Below are positions 19,907 to 31,075 of a DNA stretch of 64,000 nucleotides, piece by piece. The notes below the pieces were generated by a model. That model worked only from the letters and a program-made list of their open reading frames with translations. It did not search any database and had not been told where the DNA came from. The position numbers were made by a program, and so were the translations under genes. The stretch is taken from the NCBI GenBank assembly GCA_963932145.1, contig OZ010590.1, positions 54,470,928-54,534,927 on the forward strand, written 5' to 3'. Source of the stretch: Acanthosepion lycidas. Taxonomy: Eukaryota > Mollusca > Cephalopoda > Sepiida > Sepiidae. Positions within the stretch are counted from its first letter, which is position 1; every line of letters starts with the position of its first letter.

Positions 19907-20280
19907 GTACGATGGAGTAATGGATAGGGGCTTGGATTGAGGAGTTCCAGTCGAATCCATTACTTTCAGTTACGTGCTAATACCTTAGGAAAGGTATTAT
20001 CCTCTTCTTCACCCCCCCACCTCCAGCTATGGGTAAATTTCAAGACAGACTGGCTTGTATAGCCTTGGATGGCAACTGGTCTAGGAGAAGGAGAACTCTG
20101 AATTCAAAACCTGCAGACGGTCGTTTGGGGACCTTTTGGCACGTAGTAATCGACACTTCAAAAAATGTGGATGGTCCTGCACGAAACCTTCACCACTATA
20201 ATCAAATCTCATTTGCTGGTGTCGGGCTGTCGGTTTTTAGGAACTGATCTACTTGACCCTCATACGTCGAATTCGACGAA
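19907..20280 (+). repeat. tRNA-derived SINE, family 2
   Basis: A tRNA-like head (GGAGTAATGGATAGGGGCTT as A-box region, then a degenerate GTTCCAGTCGAATCC as B-box region) is followed by CCAGCTATGGGTAAAT, GACAGACTGG and TAGCCTTGGATGGCAACTGG. The copies at 36.6 kb (plus) and 41.9 and 59.2 kb (minus) share this layout. The tail runs to the long TA tract. Confidence 0.7.
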
Positions 20281-20286
20281 AGAGTC

Positions 20287-20390
<104 letters not shown>

Positions 20391-20399
20391 GTATGTATA

Positions 20400-21415
20400 T
20401 ACGCATATTGAATAGATATATATTGGGAGATTCAAAAAGAGAAACCGTGAAAACAGTGCTAGAATCCTCAAGGAAAATAAATCACTCAATATTTAAGTTA
20501 AAGATATGGTTGAAGTGTTAATGTATTTATTCAGGATTCCATTTTACAACAAATTATTAATTCTGCAGATGTTCGGAAATGCGTCCGTTCCACCTGCAGA
20601 ATTCTATAGACATATATATTTTTTTTCTTCTTTTAACCCCCCCCCCAAAAAAAAAAACAAAACAACGCGGGCATGTTTCTCTACGTGTCTGTGTCTGTGA
20701 TCGCGCATGCGCATGCTGCAATGATGTCTTTCTCCTTTCAAGTACATCCTACTTTGGTAATTTAAACTGAAGCCACTATTTACATAACAATGATTTATGC
20801 AAATCAATGTTTCTTCACGGTTCTCATTCTTACTAGAAATTAATTAATTTCTTTTATTTCATTAATTTATCCTTTCAATTTAAAAATTTTCTCAACTAAA
20901 TCTAAATCTCTCAAAAATTTTCTTATTATTTTATTTTATTCTAAAGCAAGATTTGTAATATATTTTTTCGTAATTTAATCAACTGATTCATTTAATCAAT
21001 CTAGACTTATTCACACATTTTTCATATTCGCGCTCCTCTATTTAAAATGACATCTGAATTATGAAAATATTTAAAATTAATTAGTGCTGATCAGTTTTAA
21101 GTCTGTTTTTTTTTTTTATATATAATTTTAAATAATTGTTTCTAAATATGAATTTAAATAATCGTTTTCACGAGCCGATTATACTTACATGTAAAGATTT
21201 AAAGGTATTTGTTCATTTCAGTCTAGAATAGAAAACATATGAAAGCATAATCAAACGAAAGATTGTGTTGCATCATTTTATCAAATGGCAAAAATCTATG
21301 TTACAAATCCTTATGCAATTGACAAGGCACTCCACCCCTGTTCTTTCGCATAGAGCGCAATACTCAATCATATAAAAGCCGACGGATATTAGTTTATAAT
21401 TATAAACTGTCCATT
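20400..21415. other. No recognised feature
   Basis: Very AT-rich sequence with short C and A runs near 20640. No coding or dispersed repeat recognised. Confidence 0.35.
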
Positions 21416-21417
21416 CA

Positions 21418-21450
21418 TACACACACGCACACACGCGCGCGCGCACACAT

Positions 21451-21489
<39 letters not shown>
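21418..21489. repeat. (CA)n(TA)n compound microsatellite
   Basis: CA/CG alternation followed by TA repeats. Confidence 0.9.
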
Positions 21490-21599
21490 AAATTATAATA
21501 AATCAAGAAAAACCTTAAAACTCCATCAAGGTTATAATTTATTTCATGAATATTTTTATACTCATCTCTTCAGACCGAAAATTTTATTTGTAATGGAAT

Positions 21600-21755
21600 A
21601 AATCCATCCAGACAGGAAGGAAAAAAAGAAAAAGGAAAAGAAATTAATAAAGAGAGAGGGGGAAGGGAGAGAGCGGGGAAAAGAAAGAGAAGGAAGGTAA
21701 GAGAGAGAGAGAGTTAAAAAGGGAAAGAAAATAAAGGAAAAAAGGAAGAAATAAC
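21600..21755. repeat. Purine-rich tract
   Basis: GGAAAGAGA-type sequence, nearly free of pyrimidines on the plus strand for about 150 bp. Confidence 0.75.
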
Positions 21756-22019
21756 TGATGACCCAATAGCGAAAACAAATTAGAATGAATTTTTTCCCTA
21801 AAGGGATGAAAAATTAATATACCGGGTAATCAATGTCCTTGAAATTATCCCTACCAATTACAAATTGGTAATATATATATTTATATATACATATAGTACA
21901 TACACACACATATATATATATATATGTATGTATGTATGTAATTTCTATATATATTATTTATATATTATATATGCGCGGTACTTGTTTAAAAGCGGTAAAT
22001 ATCAGTGATAGAGCTAACG

Positions 22020-22074
22020 TAGTTGTATTGATGTGAGTTTCTGACCCTGGGATTCATGTCGTTGCAATCATCAG

Positions 22075-22131
<57 letters not shown>
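22020..22131. repeat. Hammerhead-like remnant and (TA)n
   Basis: The minus-strand reading of 22074-22052 is CTGATGATTGCAACGACATGAAT, a CUGANGA box whose following GAAA has become GAAU. The neighbouring words GATGTGAGTTTCTGACCCTGG match the (TA)n spacer at 1.67 kb. TA repeats follow at 22079-22131. Confidence 0.5.
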
Positions 22132-22134
<3 letters not shown>

Positions 22135-22217
22135 AAATAATGAGAAAGAAGAGTATTCTTATTAATTATATGTTAAAAAACATTGCTAAAAACAATTCTG
22201 CAGTACATAAATATTAT

Positions 22218-22467
22218 AAATTTGCTAATTTTTAAAAAGATATGGTCCTATCGTTCCACAGAAATTACCATGTTTCAAAAACAGAAACTAAAAACTATTT
22301 AATTGTATAATTAAATTAAATCCTTAGTACTCTTTCATTTTCAAGCAATTTTAGAAAATGAAAGTTTATTAAGGATTTTAATTTAATTCTGTATTTAAAT
22401 TTGAAGTTTTAGTTTGTTTTTGCAACATGGTATTTCCTGTGTAGCGATAGGATCATATTTTTAAATT

Positions 22468-22469
<2 letters not shown>
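22218..22469. repeat. ~250-bp imperfect palindrome between two (TA)n tracts
   Basis: The left arm (AAATTTGCTAATTTTTAAA ... CCATGTTTCAAAAACA ... ATCCTTAGTACTCTTTCATTTTC) is matched in reverse by the right arm (GAAAATGAAAGT ... TTAAGGATTTTAATTTAA ... CAACATGG ... TTTAAATTTG), around AAGCAATTTTA. No reading frame. It could be a foldback MITE. Confidence 0.8.

Positions 22470-22540
<71 letters not shown>
22470..22540. repeat. (TA)n microsatellite
   Basis: Pure TA repeats directly at the end of the palindrome. Confidence 0.97.
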
Positions 22541-22543
<3 letters not shown>

Positions 22544-22789
22544 TGGACATAGAAGTTAAAACCCATAAAAATGACGATAACACTGTAAAATAGGTTTAAT
22601 AGCTATCTGCAATGGGTTTCCGTTGCACACTAACCTGAAATATGCTTTTAAATTTTATCTGGTCATATATATAATGCATTTTGTTCCATTTCATTCTATT
22701 TGTGCCACTGTTTTTTTTTTTTTTGTTTTGCTTTGTTTTAGTTTTTTTATAATGGTTGTCCTCAAAATGATGAGTTCCAACTGCGAACT

Positions 22790-23010
22790 GTAAATTGGAG
22801 ATACCAAAATCCGAAGAGTACAAAAATTTAAATATCTTGGAAGTATTTTAACAAAGGACGGAAAATGTGACACTGAAATCCGATGGCGCATTGGTACAAC
22901 AAAAGATGCCTTCCAAAAGCTAACCCAAGTATTAAGAAACAGGAAAATCTCGTTAGACACAAATAAAAGAGTTCTAAACTGCCATATAATATCGGTGCTC
23001 CTTCCTCACT
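22790..23010 (+). pseudogene. RTE-like LINE reverse transcriptase fragment
   Basis: The plus-strand reading includes FKYLGSILTKDGKCDTEI, then KDAFQKLTQVLRNRKISL and NKRVLNCHIISVLL, the thumb region after the RT palm in RTE-type LINEs. Frame breaks follow, and the copy passes into a SINE-like sequence (GCCTTGTGCCACATTTAAGC) at ~23030. Confidence 0.75.
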
Positions 23011-23339
23011 GGGCGGCCCATACTTTCTGCCTTGTGCCACATTTAAGCTACGCTTGGAAAATCACTATCATACCGGTGGTCCTATATCACAAGAAATACT
23101 GAATAATCTAATTTAGTAATCACAGGACGTATTGAGGGAGAGAGGAATAAAAGGAAACAGTGAGAAATTTACCTAATGTGTTTGTTTGAATGAATGGTAT
23201 AGTAAGGAGGGGTGTATAGCGTCAAACGTTGTTTATAGCTAAAAGGGGCAGGGAATTGTAGAGAGCCATGATCGCTCACGTCCTGAAGGAACACGGCACA
23301 TGATGATGATGATGATGGATCAGTGCATAAAGAAAAAGG

Positions 23340-24900
23340 AAATAAATAACTTTATAGGCATTTTGCGAGACTCTTTAGATTGCGTAAAAGAGAAAACAAT
23401 GCAGATATGTAGATGACACAGTGTTGATAACAGGCACAGAAAGAAAACTAGAAAAACTCCTACAAATGGTAATAAAGCAAAGCTAAAATTAAGGATTAAA
23501 CGTCAACTATAAGAATCCAGAAAGTCTGGTTGTCACCAAAAAAGGAACAGCCCATAATGTAAATTACAAAATGGAGATACCAAAATGAAACAAGTAGAAA
23601 CATTTAAATATCTGGGAATCGTTTTAACAGAGAACGAAAAATGCGACACTGAAATCCGAAGGCTCGCTGTGTGTTGTAGTGGAACACACCTATTCTATAG
23701 TTAATAGACTCTCCCACCTATAATAAGTTGGAGTAGGAAGAATAACAAGTGAGTCGCTCAGCGAGTCTGAGTTCAGTCTGAAGTTGGACGACCGGCTGAC
23801 AGGTTGAACTCTCTGTCTTCGGGCGGGGAGGAACCCGAAAGAGGCTACACCGAAGGGCGGATTCTCTTTCGGGGAGGTAAAACGACCCTGAACCCGTTTA
23901 TACGGATTCAATGGGCATATTTTTGGCCGGGCCTACGGGCTCGAAGATCCCACGTTAAACCTGCCTTGTGCCACATGATACCCTCGTGGGGGGGGGTGAC
24001 TAAATATAGTCGCTCAGCGAGTCTGTTTGAGTTCAGTCTGAAGTCGGACGACCGGCTGTTCGGTTGAACTCTCTGCCTTCGGGCGGGGAGGAACCCGAAG
24101 GAGGCTACGCCGATTCTCTTTCGTATTCTCTTTCGGGGAGGTAAACCGACCCTGAACCCGTTTATATGGGTTCAATGGGCATGTTTTTGACCGTGGGGGT
24201 GTGACTGAATATCGTCGCTCAGAGAGGGGGTCAGTCAGTCGATATCGGACGACCGTTAGTCGGATATTAATGTATCAGCCACCACAACTAGATTACTGCG
24301 ACATTACCTATTATATCAAGTTCCTAGCGTTTTGTACGTGGAACCTATTTTAGGACCGACATAGTACAAATACAAGCCTCCACTGTGAAACCACTACATA
24401 ACACTGAGATAGCTAAAGATGCGTTCCAAAAGCTAAGCAGAATACTAAGAAATAGAAAAACTTCTATAGAAACAAGGAAAATAGTACTAAACTGTTACAT
24501 GATATCTGTCTTCCTGTATGGCAATGAGTGATAGATAATCTCAAAGATGAAGAAGAGACTTGAAGCAGCAGAAATGTGGTTCTACAGAAGGATGCTGAGG
24601 ATATCCTGAACTGATTATGTGAGCAACGACGAAGTTTTAGAGAAAATGGAAACAAAATGGAAACTAACTAATTCTTAACATCAGGAAGCGAAAGTTGAAA
24701 TTTCTCAGGCACATAATGAGGAAAGAGGACTTGAAAAATTTGATACTCAAAGTGCATATTGAAGGCAAGAAGGAGAACGAAAAACATACTTAGCGAGCTT
24801 TACTAAATGGTTGGCGGAACAGATTTAGGAGAAATAACAAAAAGAAAAAAATTATTAACAGCTACAAGGGTCAGGAAAATGTGGAGAACCATTATCGGCA
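23340..24900 (+). pseudogene. RTE-like LINE relic split by a solo LTR
   Basis: The first part (23340-23671) has RYVDDTVL-like coding with one change (RYVDDTVLITGTERKL around 23410, read with a frame break) and YLGIVLTENEKCDTEI. The second part (24404-24900) resumes at KDAFQKLSRILRNRKTSIET, then AEMWFYRRMLRIS-like and FLRHIMRKEDLKNLILKVHI coding. The junction falls inside the TEIR..AKDAFQKL block seen whole at 22.9 kb, which proves the insertion. Stops and frameshifts make it non-functional. Confidence 0.78.
23672..24403 (-). repeat. Solo LTR of the element-A family, with duplicated module
   Basis: Reverse complement of the element A LTR: ends TGTTGTAGTGGAACACACC and CCACTACATAACA. Flanks are CTGTG and CTGAG, a 5-bp duplication with one change. 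It is 732 bp because the GC-rich module is present twice (23753-24008 and 24009-24212, each starting GTCGCTCAGCGAGTCTG). The second copy has an internal deletion. Confidence 0.9.
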
Positions 24901-24904
24901 CATA

Positions 24905-25130
24905 ATGTCATTGGGTGCAATGGTTAGAGGCTCAGAATTAGTTGCATTTCTTTTCACACAAATATACTTAGGAAAGTATGAACCCAAGCCTTCTCCATCC
25001 GCCAGCTATGGGTTAATTAGCAGGGCTGACTGGACTCTGTAGTTGGTAAACAATATAGGAGAGAGGGTTAACTCTGAATTAAAGACCGCATGTGGCTTTG
25101 GTGGGCCATATAACTGGGCTGTAACTATTG
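24905..25130 (+). repeat. tRNA-derived SINE, family 2, degenerate
   Basis: GGTTAGAGGCTCAGAATTAGTT as head, GCCAGCTATGGGTTAATTAGC, GCTGACTGGACTCTG and AACTCTGAATTAAAGACCG in the order seen at 20.0 kb. Confidence 0.6.
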
Positions 25131-25691
25131 TCCACTCTGCATTGATGCACTATGAACAACAGGTTTAGCCTAGAAAGCCAATGAAGTAAATTGGATTTTA
25201 CTAGCATACCAAAAGCTGATCTCTGATCGAATTTCTCATAGGTACCTCCCGCAAGCTTACAGAAGGATGATATGAATGAATATGAAAGTAGTACGTTGGC
25301 TATCAGTGATCTGCTAATTATTAACCCGATAGTAAGTGTTTGAAGTTGCTCAAAAACAACTGATGTAGCAGATAGCACCTCAAAACGGTAGTGGCAGTTT
25401 CGTGTGGCCATCCGAGAAATCTGAATTGATTATCCTGGAAAGACCGGTTAAAAACATCTGAAATCACGCTGCTAGATTTTATTACCAGATTACGCATCCC
25501 ATCGGATTAATGATTAGCGGATTGGTTTACGTGAAAATGATATGCATACATATCAAAGTAATCACCAATCCATTATTCAATAATCTGCTCCAATCAGCGA
25601 TCCGCCATAAATTTCCAGGACGGCAGTTTCTGAATTCCCGGGTCACCACAGAAATCTGACGAGAAATATATGAGAAATATATATATATATA

Positions 25692-25767
25692 TTAGGTTGG
25701 TGCAAAAATAATGTCGTTTTCTCACATATGTTAATATGTGAGAAAACGACATTATTTTTGCACCAAA

Positions 25768-25771
<4 letters not shown>
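25692..25771. mobile_element. Mariner-type palindromic MITE 2 (80 bp)
   Basis: TTAGGTTGGTGCAAAAATAA with its complement at the right end (one base changed: CCAAACTAA), inserted within TA repeats. The inner arms GTCGTTTTCTCACATATG are also complementary. Confidence 0.93.

Positions 25772-25827
<56 letters not shown>
25772..25827. repeat. (TA)n microsatellite
   Basis: Pure TA repeats adjoining MITE 2. Confidence 0.95.
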
Positions 25828-25829
<2 letters not shown>

Positions 25830-25929
25830 AATGTGTATACACCAAGGTGTATAATCAGTTCTGTGGTCTAATGTTGAAAACATGTTTGTATATTCTACAA
25901 TTAATAAATTAATTTCAGAAAATTATATA

Positions 25930-26030
25930 TTAGGTTGCTGCAAAAATAATGACGTAATAATGTCGTTTTTTGACGTATTTTTAATGTCAAAAAACGACAT
26001 TATCCCGTCATTATTTTTGCACCAACCTAA
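25930..26030. mobile_element. Mariner-type palindromic MITE 3 (101 bp)
   Basis: The longer subtype: TTAGGTTGCTGCAAAAATAA, inner arms GACGTAATAATGTCGTTTTT, and the complement. TA on both sides. Confidence 0.92.
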
Positions 26031-26359
26031 TACAAGTTGGTCATCACTAATCCAGCAATTAGTGATATGCTCCAATCAGCAATCCAACACTAATTTCCAG
26101 GAGTGCAGTTTCTGAATTCCGGGTCGCCGTACGGATTTGACACTACAGTTCGGTGGCACTAGTCGTTGCATCATCTGTTCTTTGAGCAATTTCAAACATT
26201 GATCAATTGAATGCAATAGTTCGAGAAAATTCGAAAACAACAGTCAAAAATTGACTGTATGCTCGTAAAATGACAAAAAGAATCAGCCTGGACTAGTGAA
26301 AGGAGATTGCCCAATTCAGCTCCATGACAAGGCACGCCCTCACACTTCACCATCCGCGC

Positions 26360-26600
26360 TTAAGGCCATATCACACCGGTTCTCGTACGATCACCGAAGT
26401 CAAGCGTGGTGAGTACTTTGGTGGGTAACCGTCTGGAAATACCAGGTGCTGAAAGCTGCGACGTGCAGGTGTGCAACAGATAACGGCTCGGAATTATTCA
26501 TCGGAGTGTCGAGTTCCAATTCCTGTTGGGTTCATTATATTCATTTCCGTGCAATAACAATATGATAACAAAACTTCCTTCAGCTTTTATTGCACCTGTG
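26360..26600 (+). repeat. 5S-rRNA-headed SINE, copy 1
   Basis: Bases 26360-26458 align with 5S rRNA: GGCCATATCACACCGG, CGATCACCGAAGTCAAGCG (box A region), GAGTACTTTGGTGGGTAACCG (box C region) and AAATACCAGGTGCTG. About eight bases around the intermediate element are deleted. A body follows with GATAACGGCTCGGAATTATT and GAGTTCCAATTCCTG, resembling degenerate A and B boxes. It is a retroposed relic, not a 5S gene. Confidence 0.82.
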
Positions 26601-26624
26601 TCTCATTAAAGAATATCCGCTGTG

Positions 26625-27000
26625 CTGTGATGGATAACGAAGAGATCGAAGAGTCGAGTTCAAATTTCAGTCGGGTTTGTTACAATAACTTACGCGCAAA
26701 TACCCATGGGAAAGGCATGAATCTATTAGGTTGGTGCAAAAATAATGACGTAACAATGTCGTTTTTTCACGTATTTTTTAACGTCAAAAAACGACATTAT
26801 TACGTCATTATTTTTGCACCAACCTAATATCTCTCCTCTTCCAGATATGGGCTGAATAGCAGTACAAGTCGGGTCCTGTAGCGTTGGTTGGCAAATAGTT
26901 TACTGCAGAAAGAAACGGCAACCTACAACAGAAAAATCTTCTGCCTAGTCAGTCATGAATCGAAAGAGACATAATCGGCTAAGCGTGTATGGCGGATGTC
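26625..27000 (+). repeat. tRNA-derived SINE split by MITE 4
   Basis: The head GTGATGGATAACGAAGAGA and GAGTCGAGTTCAAATTTCAG lead to CGCGCAAATACCCATGGG. The MITE follows, and the SINE resumes with CTCTTCCAGATATGGGCTG and GGTTGGCAAATAGT. The MITE sits at a TA dinucleotide of the SINE. Confidence 0.7.
26726..26827. mobile_element. Mariner-type palindromic MITE 4 (102 bp)
   Basis: Same long subtype as MITE 3, with perfect terminal arms. Flanking TA duplicated at 26724-26725 and 26828-26829. Confidence 0.94.
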
Positions 27001-27004
27001 ACTT

Positions 27005-28490
27005 AATAGACTGATTGACTTGTCGTGTCCACTAAAATAATTAATAAAATATTTCATCGTGATTTAGGTAGATACTGCCAAAATATCGCTCGGACGTAAT
27101 AGAAGGCATACCACGTGGACTCATGGGACCAATTAGGAAGAAATAAATAATATCATTTTGGAGCCGAAAAAGTGTATAAAACTCACGAAGTCTGACCTTA
27201 AACATGAGATGCACAGATGTCATCAAGGTCGACGTCACTCTAGCTGCTTATCTTCAAGACCCCATTCACGTCCACACGCAAAAACTACCGCAAACTGACA
27301 AACTGCGAAGAGACCGATCCAAACTACGGCAATAGTAAGAACTAAATCCTATCTTTTGTATTCCCCGTTACACTAAGCGCGCACACACGTACTAGCTCTT
27401 TCACACATACATACAACATTTCACTGTTTCTCACATACGTACACAAATATCATTTATATTCTATTCCAAAACAAAAAAAGACATTACTTTCAAATCTATA
27501 ACCAACGTCTTGTCTTCTTGTCCTTATATTAAATTAATGGTTATTGGTTGTCTTTTATTCTTGAAATAAAAATCGTGAGATTATTCTAAACGGCCGAATT
27601 ACGATCAGTTCCCCAACAATGTTTTAAATTATTGCATTGAATCCCGATATTAAAATGCCCCTTGATTTTCATTTAATATTTCTTTTTCCTTGAATTAACC
27701 AAAGTGTGTTGATTTACAGAGTATTTTAAAGCTAGAATGGGTTAAGTGTAATCTAGCATAACCTTCAATAATCCGGCAAGATTACAATTATGCCAGATTA
27801 GTGATGCTCAACTTGCATTATAAAAGTAACCTAGATCTGTATGTTAATCGAAGCTTGATTAGCTACAAGTATTTGTTTTATAATTGCTTTTATCTTGTAT
27901 TTACGTTTAAGATCCAACAGCTTTCCTCGGCTACTTTACGAAGATCAGTAAATTTCCTCACTACGATTTTCTCGAGTAACACTTGCAAATCGAGATACAA
28001 CATTCAGTTCATTATTCTATCCCAGATACCATAATGGATAATTAATTATTCCACCTTAATGAAATAATCAAAACAAATCGAGCGAAATGGAATACTGAAA
28101 TTTCAAAATTGATTCTAACGATTTAAGCATGCACATTGCCGGTGATAATGTCTCTTCGCTTAGCGATAATCGCCTAATTGACTTCATATACAATTTTCAC
28201 ACACAAAGCCATTCATTCGTGAACAAGTAAATTGCCAAATAAACAAAAGATTTGCCAAGAGGAACGTGTTATGAAACATCAGAGCCTGCAAACATCCACA
28301 TAGAATGTTGCTTCTATTCGATTTTAATGGTTTTAGTTCGTGAATGAAGGTTTCAAACGGGGTTCCAATGACATTTTGAAGGCATCATCTACTTCAGCCG
28401 TTGAATGGCATTAGTTAAGTTTGAAAGTGGCGAGAAATGTGTGCTTTACTGACTCCAGTCTTTTAGGAGAGAATTTGAACGTTAAGAACC
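27005..28490. other. No recognised feature
   Basis: About 1.5 kb of less repetitive AT-rich sequence. I see no coding motif, SINE or element end. This is the longest stretch in the window without a recognised repeat. Confidence 0.4.
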
Positions 28491-28492
28491 AG

Positions 28493-28660
28493 CGAGACTG
28501 TCCTGGGTAAGGTGATAAACTACATCCGCGTCCTCAGCTATGGGCAAATAGCTAATTACCAAACTGGTGTCAAAACACTATGAAAGTGTAAAAATAGGTT
28601 TTAATAACAGCAATAAATGTTTTGAGGAGAAATTATCACCAACAATACATTATTACCTTT
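28493..28660 (+). repeat. SINE-like repeat, family 4
   Basis: GTCCTGGGTAAGGTGATAAACTACATCC, CAGCTATGGGCAAATAGCTAA, TGGTGTCAAAACACTATGAA and GTGTAAAAATAGGTTTTAAT match 56509-56720 in the same order. It shares the CAGCTATGGG module with the other SINE families. Confidence 0.7.
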
Positions 28661-28752
28661 TTCAGTCTTAATGTTTATCTATTATCATGATGAGTGATAA
28701 TAAAAACAAATTTTGTCTTTCACGGCGGCCATAAAATTTTGTACCACTTCTT

Positions 28753-29008
<256 letters not shown>

Positions 29009-29114
29009 AATCTTTTTTATATAATGTTAATGCACTAATTTTAATATTATTTAAAACATTTTAATATTGTACACTATTTAATAAAAATACCTACTCTTTC
29101 TTAAATCTTATACA

Positions 29115-29118
<4 letters not shown>

Positions 29119-29166
<48 letters not shown>

Positions 29167-29220
29167 GTATATATGATATATATATATATATATAACATAT
29201 ATCATATACATTATGTATAT

Positions 29221-29259
<39 letters not shown>

Positions 29260-29279
29260 CTCATTCATATATCTATCTA

Positions 29280-29336
<57 letters not shown>
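29119..29336. repeat. Cluster of (TA)n tracts with a short palindrome
   Basis: TA runs at 29119-29163, 29224-29256 and 29283-29336. Between them TATTATGTATATATGATAT and its complement form a small inverted repeat. Confidence 0.9.
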
Positions 29337-29339
<3 letters not shown>

Positions 29340-29348
29340 AGGTATCTA

Positions 29349-29428
29349 TTAGGTTGATGCAAAAATAATGTCGTTTTCTCACATATGTTACTATGTGAGA
29401 AAACGACATTATTTTTGCACCAATCTAA
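29349..29428. mobile_element. Mariner-type palindromic MITE 5 (80 bp)
   Basis: Short subtype. Ends TTAGGTTGATGCAAAAATAA and its near-complement. It directly precedes MITE 6, sharing the TA at 29429-29430. Confidence 0.93.
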
Positions 29429-29430
29429 TA

Positions 29431-29506
29431 TTAGGTTGGTGCAAAAATAATGACGTAATAATGTCGTTTTTTTGACGTATTTTTTTTTATTTTTGCACCA
29501 ACCTAA
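29431..29506. mobile_element. Mariner-type MITE 6, long subtype with internal deletion
   Basis: TTAGGTTGGTGCAAAAATAA and GACGTAATAATGTCG on the left, but the right arm retains only TATTTTTGCACCAACCTAA after a T run, so about 25 bp of the right arm are lost. Confidence 0.9.
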
Positions 29507-29539
29507 TATATATATTTTCATATGTGAAGAGTAGTATTG

Positions 29540-29700
29540 AGCAAATTGTATGACAAATGTAAAAAGTTTACTTTTAACGCGTTTCTTCGTTCAGGGCAGC
29601 GTCAGGCTAAATTTGTTTTGTTGGTAGGAAAATGTCCTACTAACATAAGTAAACTTTTTGCACTTTGTCATACAATTTCCCCAATACTGTCATTGATATA
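29540..29700 (-). repeat. PLE-like terminal hairpin
   Basis: GACAAATGTAAAAAGTTTACTT (29552-) is repeated in reverse as AAGTAAACTTTTTGCACTTTGTC (29648-). Between them the minus strand has CCTGACGCTGCCCTGAACGAAGAAACGC, a degenerate CUGANGA/GAAA arrangement. Confidence 0.5.
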
Positions 29701-29729
29701 TAAAAAACATATATCATTATCTCATAACG

Positions 29730-30135
29730 TCGACATGGAAATACAACAAATTATTAAAGAATAAAAAATTTAACCTCGAACAACTCATTTAGAGTTCGAA
29801 AAATTTCGTACAGAAATAAATTGATGAAAAGTCATACCACGATCCATGCACAATGCACTTAGAACATCACATTTTTTCCAACATACGTATGCGATTTCCT
29901 AAAAGCAGAACTGCTAGAACTCCACAAAAAGTACATTGTAACAAAGCCAGAAATAGCTCGACTACACCAAACTATCAAACAAATGATTGACAACCAAAAC
30001 AACAAACTCAGACAAAATCTTAACGACAAGTGGAGATATGATGGAAAACTTAATCTAATAGAAAATCTATCAGGTATAAATCTTTCCAATACAGAACGAG
30101 AAGCCCTCAGCTTCGGTTTAAAATTTGCCAACTAA
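29730..30135 (+). pseudogene. PLE ORF N-terminal part
   Basis: With frame breaks the plus strand reads VDMEIQQIIKE, then FLKAELLELHKKYIVTK and DKWRYDGKLNLIENLSGINL, ending NTEREALSFGLKFAN and a stop. The (E)..LS.GLKF(A) block is the conserved segment that precedes the RT in PLE proteins, compare LNKGLNFA in the PLE at 31.9 kb. The RT and endonuclease are missing. It lies directly downstream of a PLE-like terminal hairpin. Confidence 0.6.
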
Positions 30136-30139
30136 ATCC

Positions 30140-30500
30140 GCTAAAATTACTGAATATTCTCCACCGGTGAGAGTGGTGAACTTTTTTGGCGCAAAATGTT
30201 ATTTTATTTAAGATTGAGTGTTTGAGCGTCAGCCGAAAAGTTGAATGGTTTTAAGTTCTATTTATCAGAAACAGTGTGTGTTGAGTTGGAATGAAGAAAA
30301 ACTGACTCCTTTTTTATAAATAAGAAAAAGGGGTTTGACAAATCGTTCACAGCATCAAAAACATTAGTATTATAGACAGGGGGCAATTACGAAGGCTTCA
30401 GCTGTACGGATGAGTGATGAAGATGAGCTGGCGTAAGAAAAGATGCTCAGTAAAGTATAGGGCTTCTACGTCGGCAAATACGCCATGTTTTTACGTAAGT
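30140..30500. other. No recognised feature
   Basis: Unclassified sequence between the PLE fragment and the purine tract. Confidence 0.35.
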
Positions 30501-30504
30501 ATAT

Positions 30505-30850
30505 TTACGGTATGCGGACAAGCAGAAGAAGAAGATAAAGATGGCTGAGAAGAAAGCATAGAAAAAATGAAGACGACGATAGTTGAAGCCGAAGAGGATA
30601 AAGGAAAAAAAAGACAATGATGAAAACAAAGAAAAAAGAGCTACGGAAAAGACAAAGAAAAGGAGAAAAACAAAAGGATGAAAGGAAAAAGGAGAAAAAA
30701 GAAGAAAGATAACGATGAAATAAAGAAAAAGTAGACAAGGAAAAGGACAACGAACTGAGAAGAGACAAGGATGACAAAAAGTATACAGAAAAGACATATT
30801 AAAAGAAAGAAAAACACAAGAAAGAAAAGAAAAAACGAATAATATGAGTG
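30505..30850. repeat. Purine-rich (GAAAAA/AAGA) tract
   Basis: About 340 bp, almost all purine on the plus strand. The opposite strand gives a spurious Phe/Ser-rich reading frame. Confidence 0.8.
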
Positions 30851-30894
30851 TGACTTTTTTTTAGACGAGAAAGTATTATTATTATATATTGATT

Positions 30895-31075
30895 GTTCTT
30901 ATCTTGATTGGCATTATCAGACCATTTTCTTCGTTGTATCCTCCGGACGTCCTCAGGTGTCTGTTGGAGTTGCTAACCACCAGGAATTTTTCTAAATAAA
31001 CCCTTTATTCAACCTACGGGTGAATATTGTTCTCATTCCGCTGCTCATGCTAGAAAGACTGATACTTGTATCAGT
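30895..31075 (-). repeat. PLE terminal fragment
   Basis: Read on the minus strand: GGAATGAGAACAATATTCACC, GTTGAATAAAGGGTTTAT and AAAAATTCCTG, the order seen in the PLE terminus at 36.1 kb. Confidence 0.55.

Larger units (their letters stand above)
25580..26140. repeat. Short direct repeat flanking a MITE cluster
   Basis: About 85 bp (GCTCCAATCAGCGATCC ... AATTTCCAGGA ... GCAGTTTCTGAATTC) occurs at 25580-25665 and again at 26068-26140. Between the copies lie two MITEs and a TA tract. The repeat itself is unclassified. Confidence 0.65.

Noticed and set aside
30447..30797. A 116-codon minus-strand frame rich in Phe and Ser, like a membrane protein
   Set aside because: Complement of a purine tract. 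Composition bias explains it.
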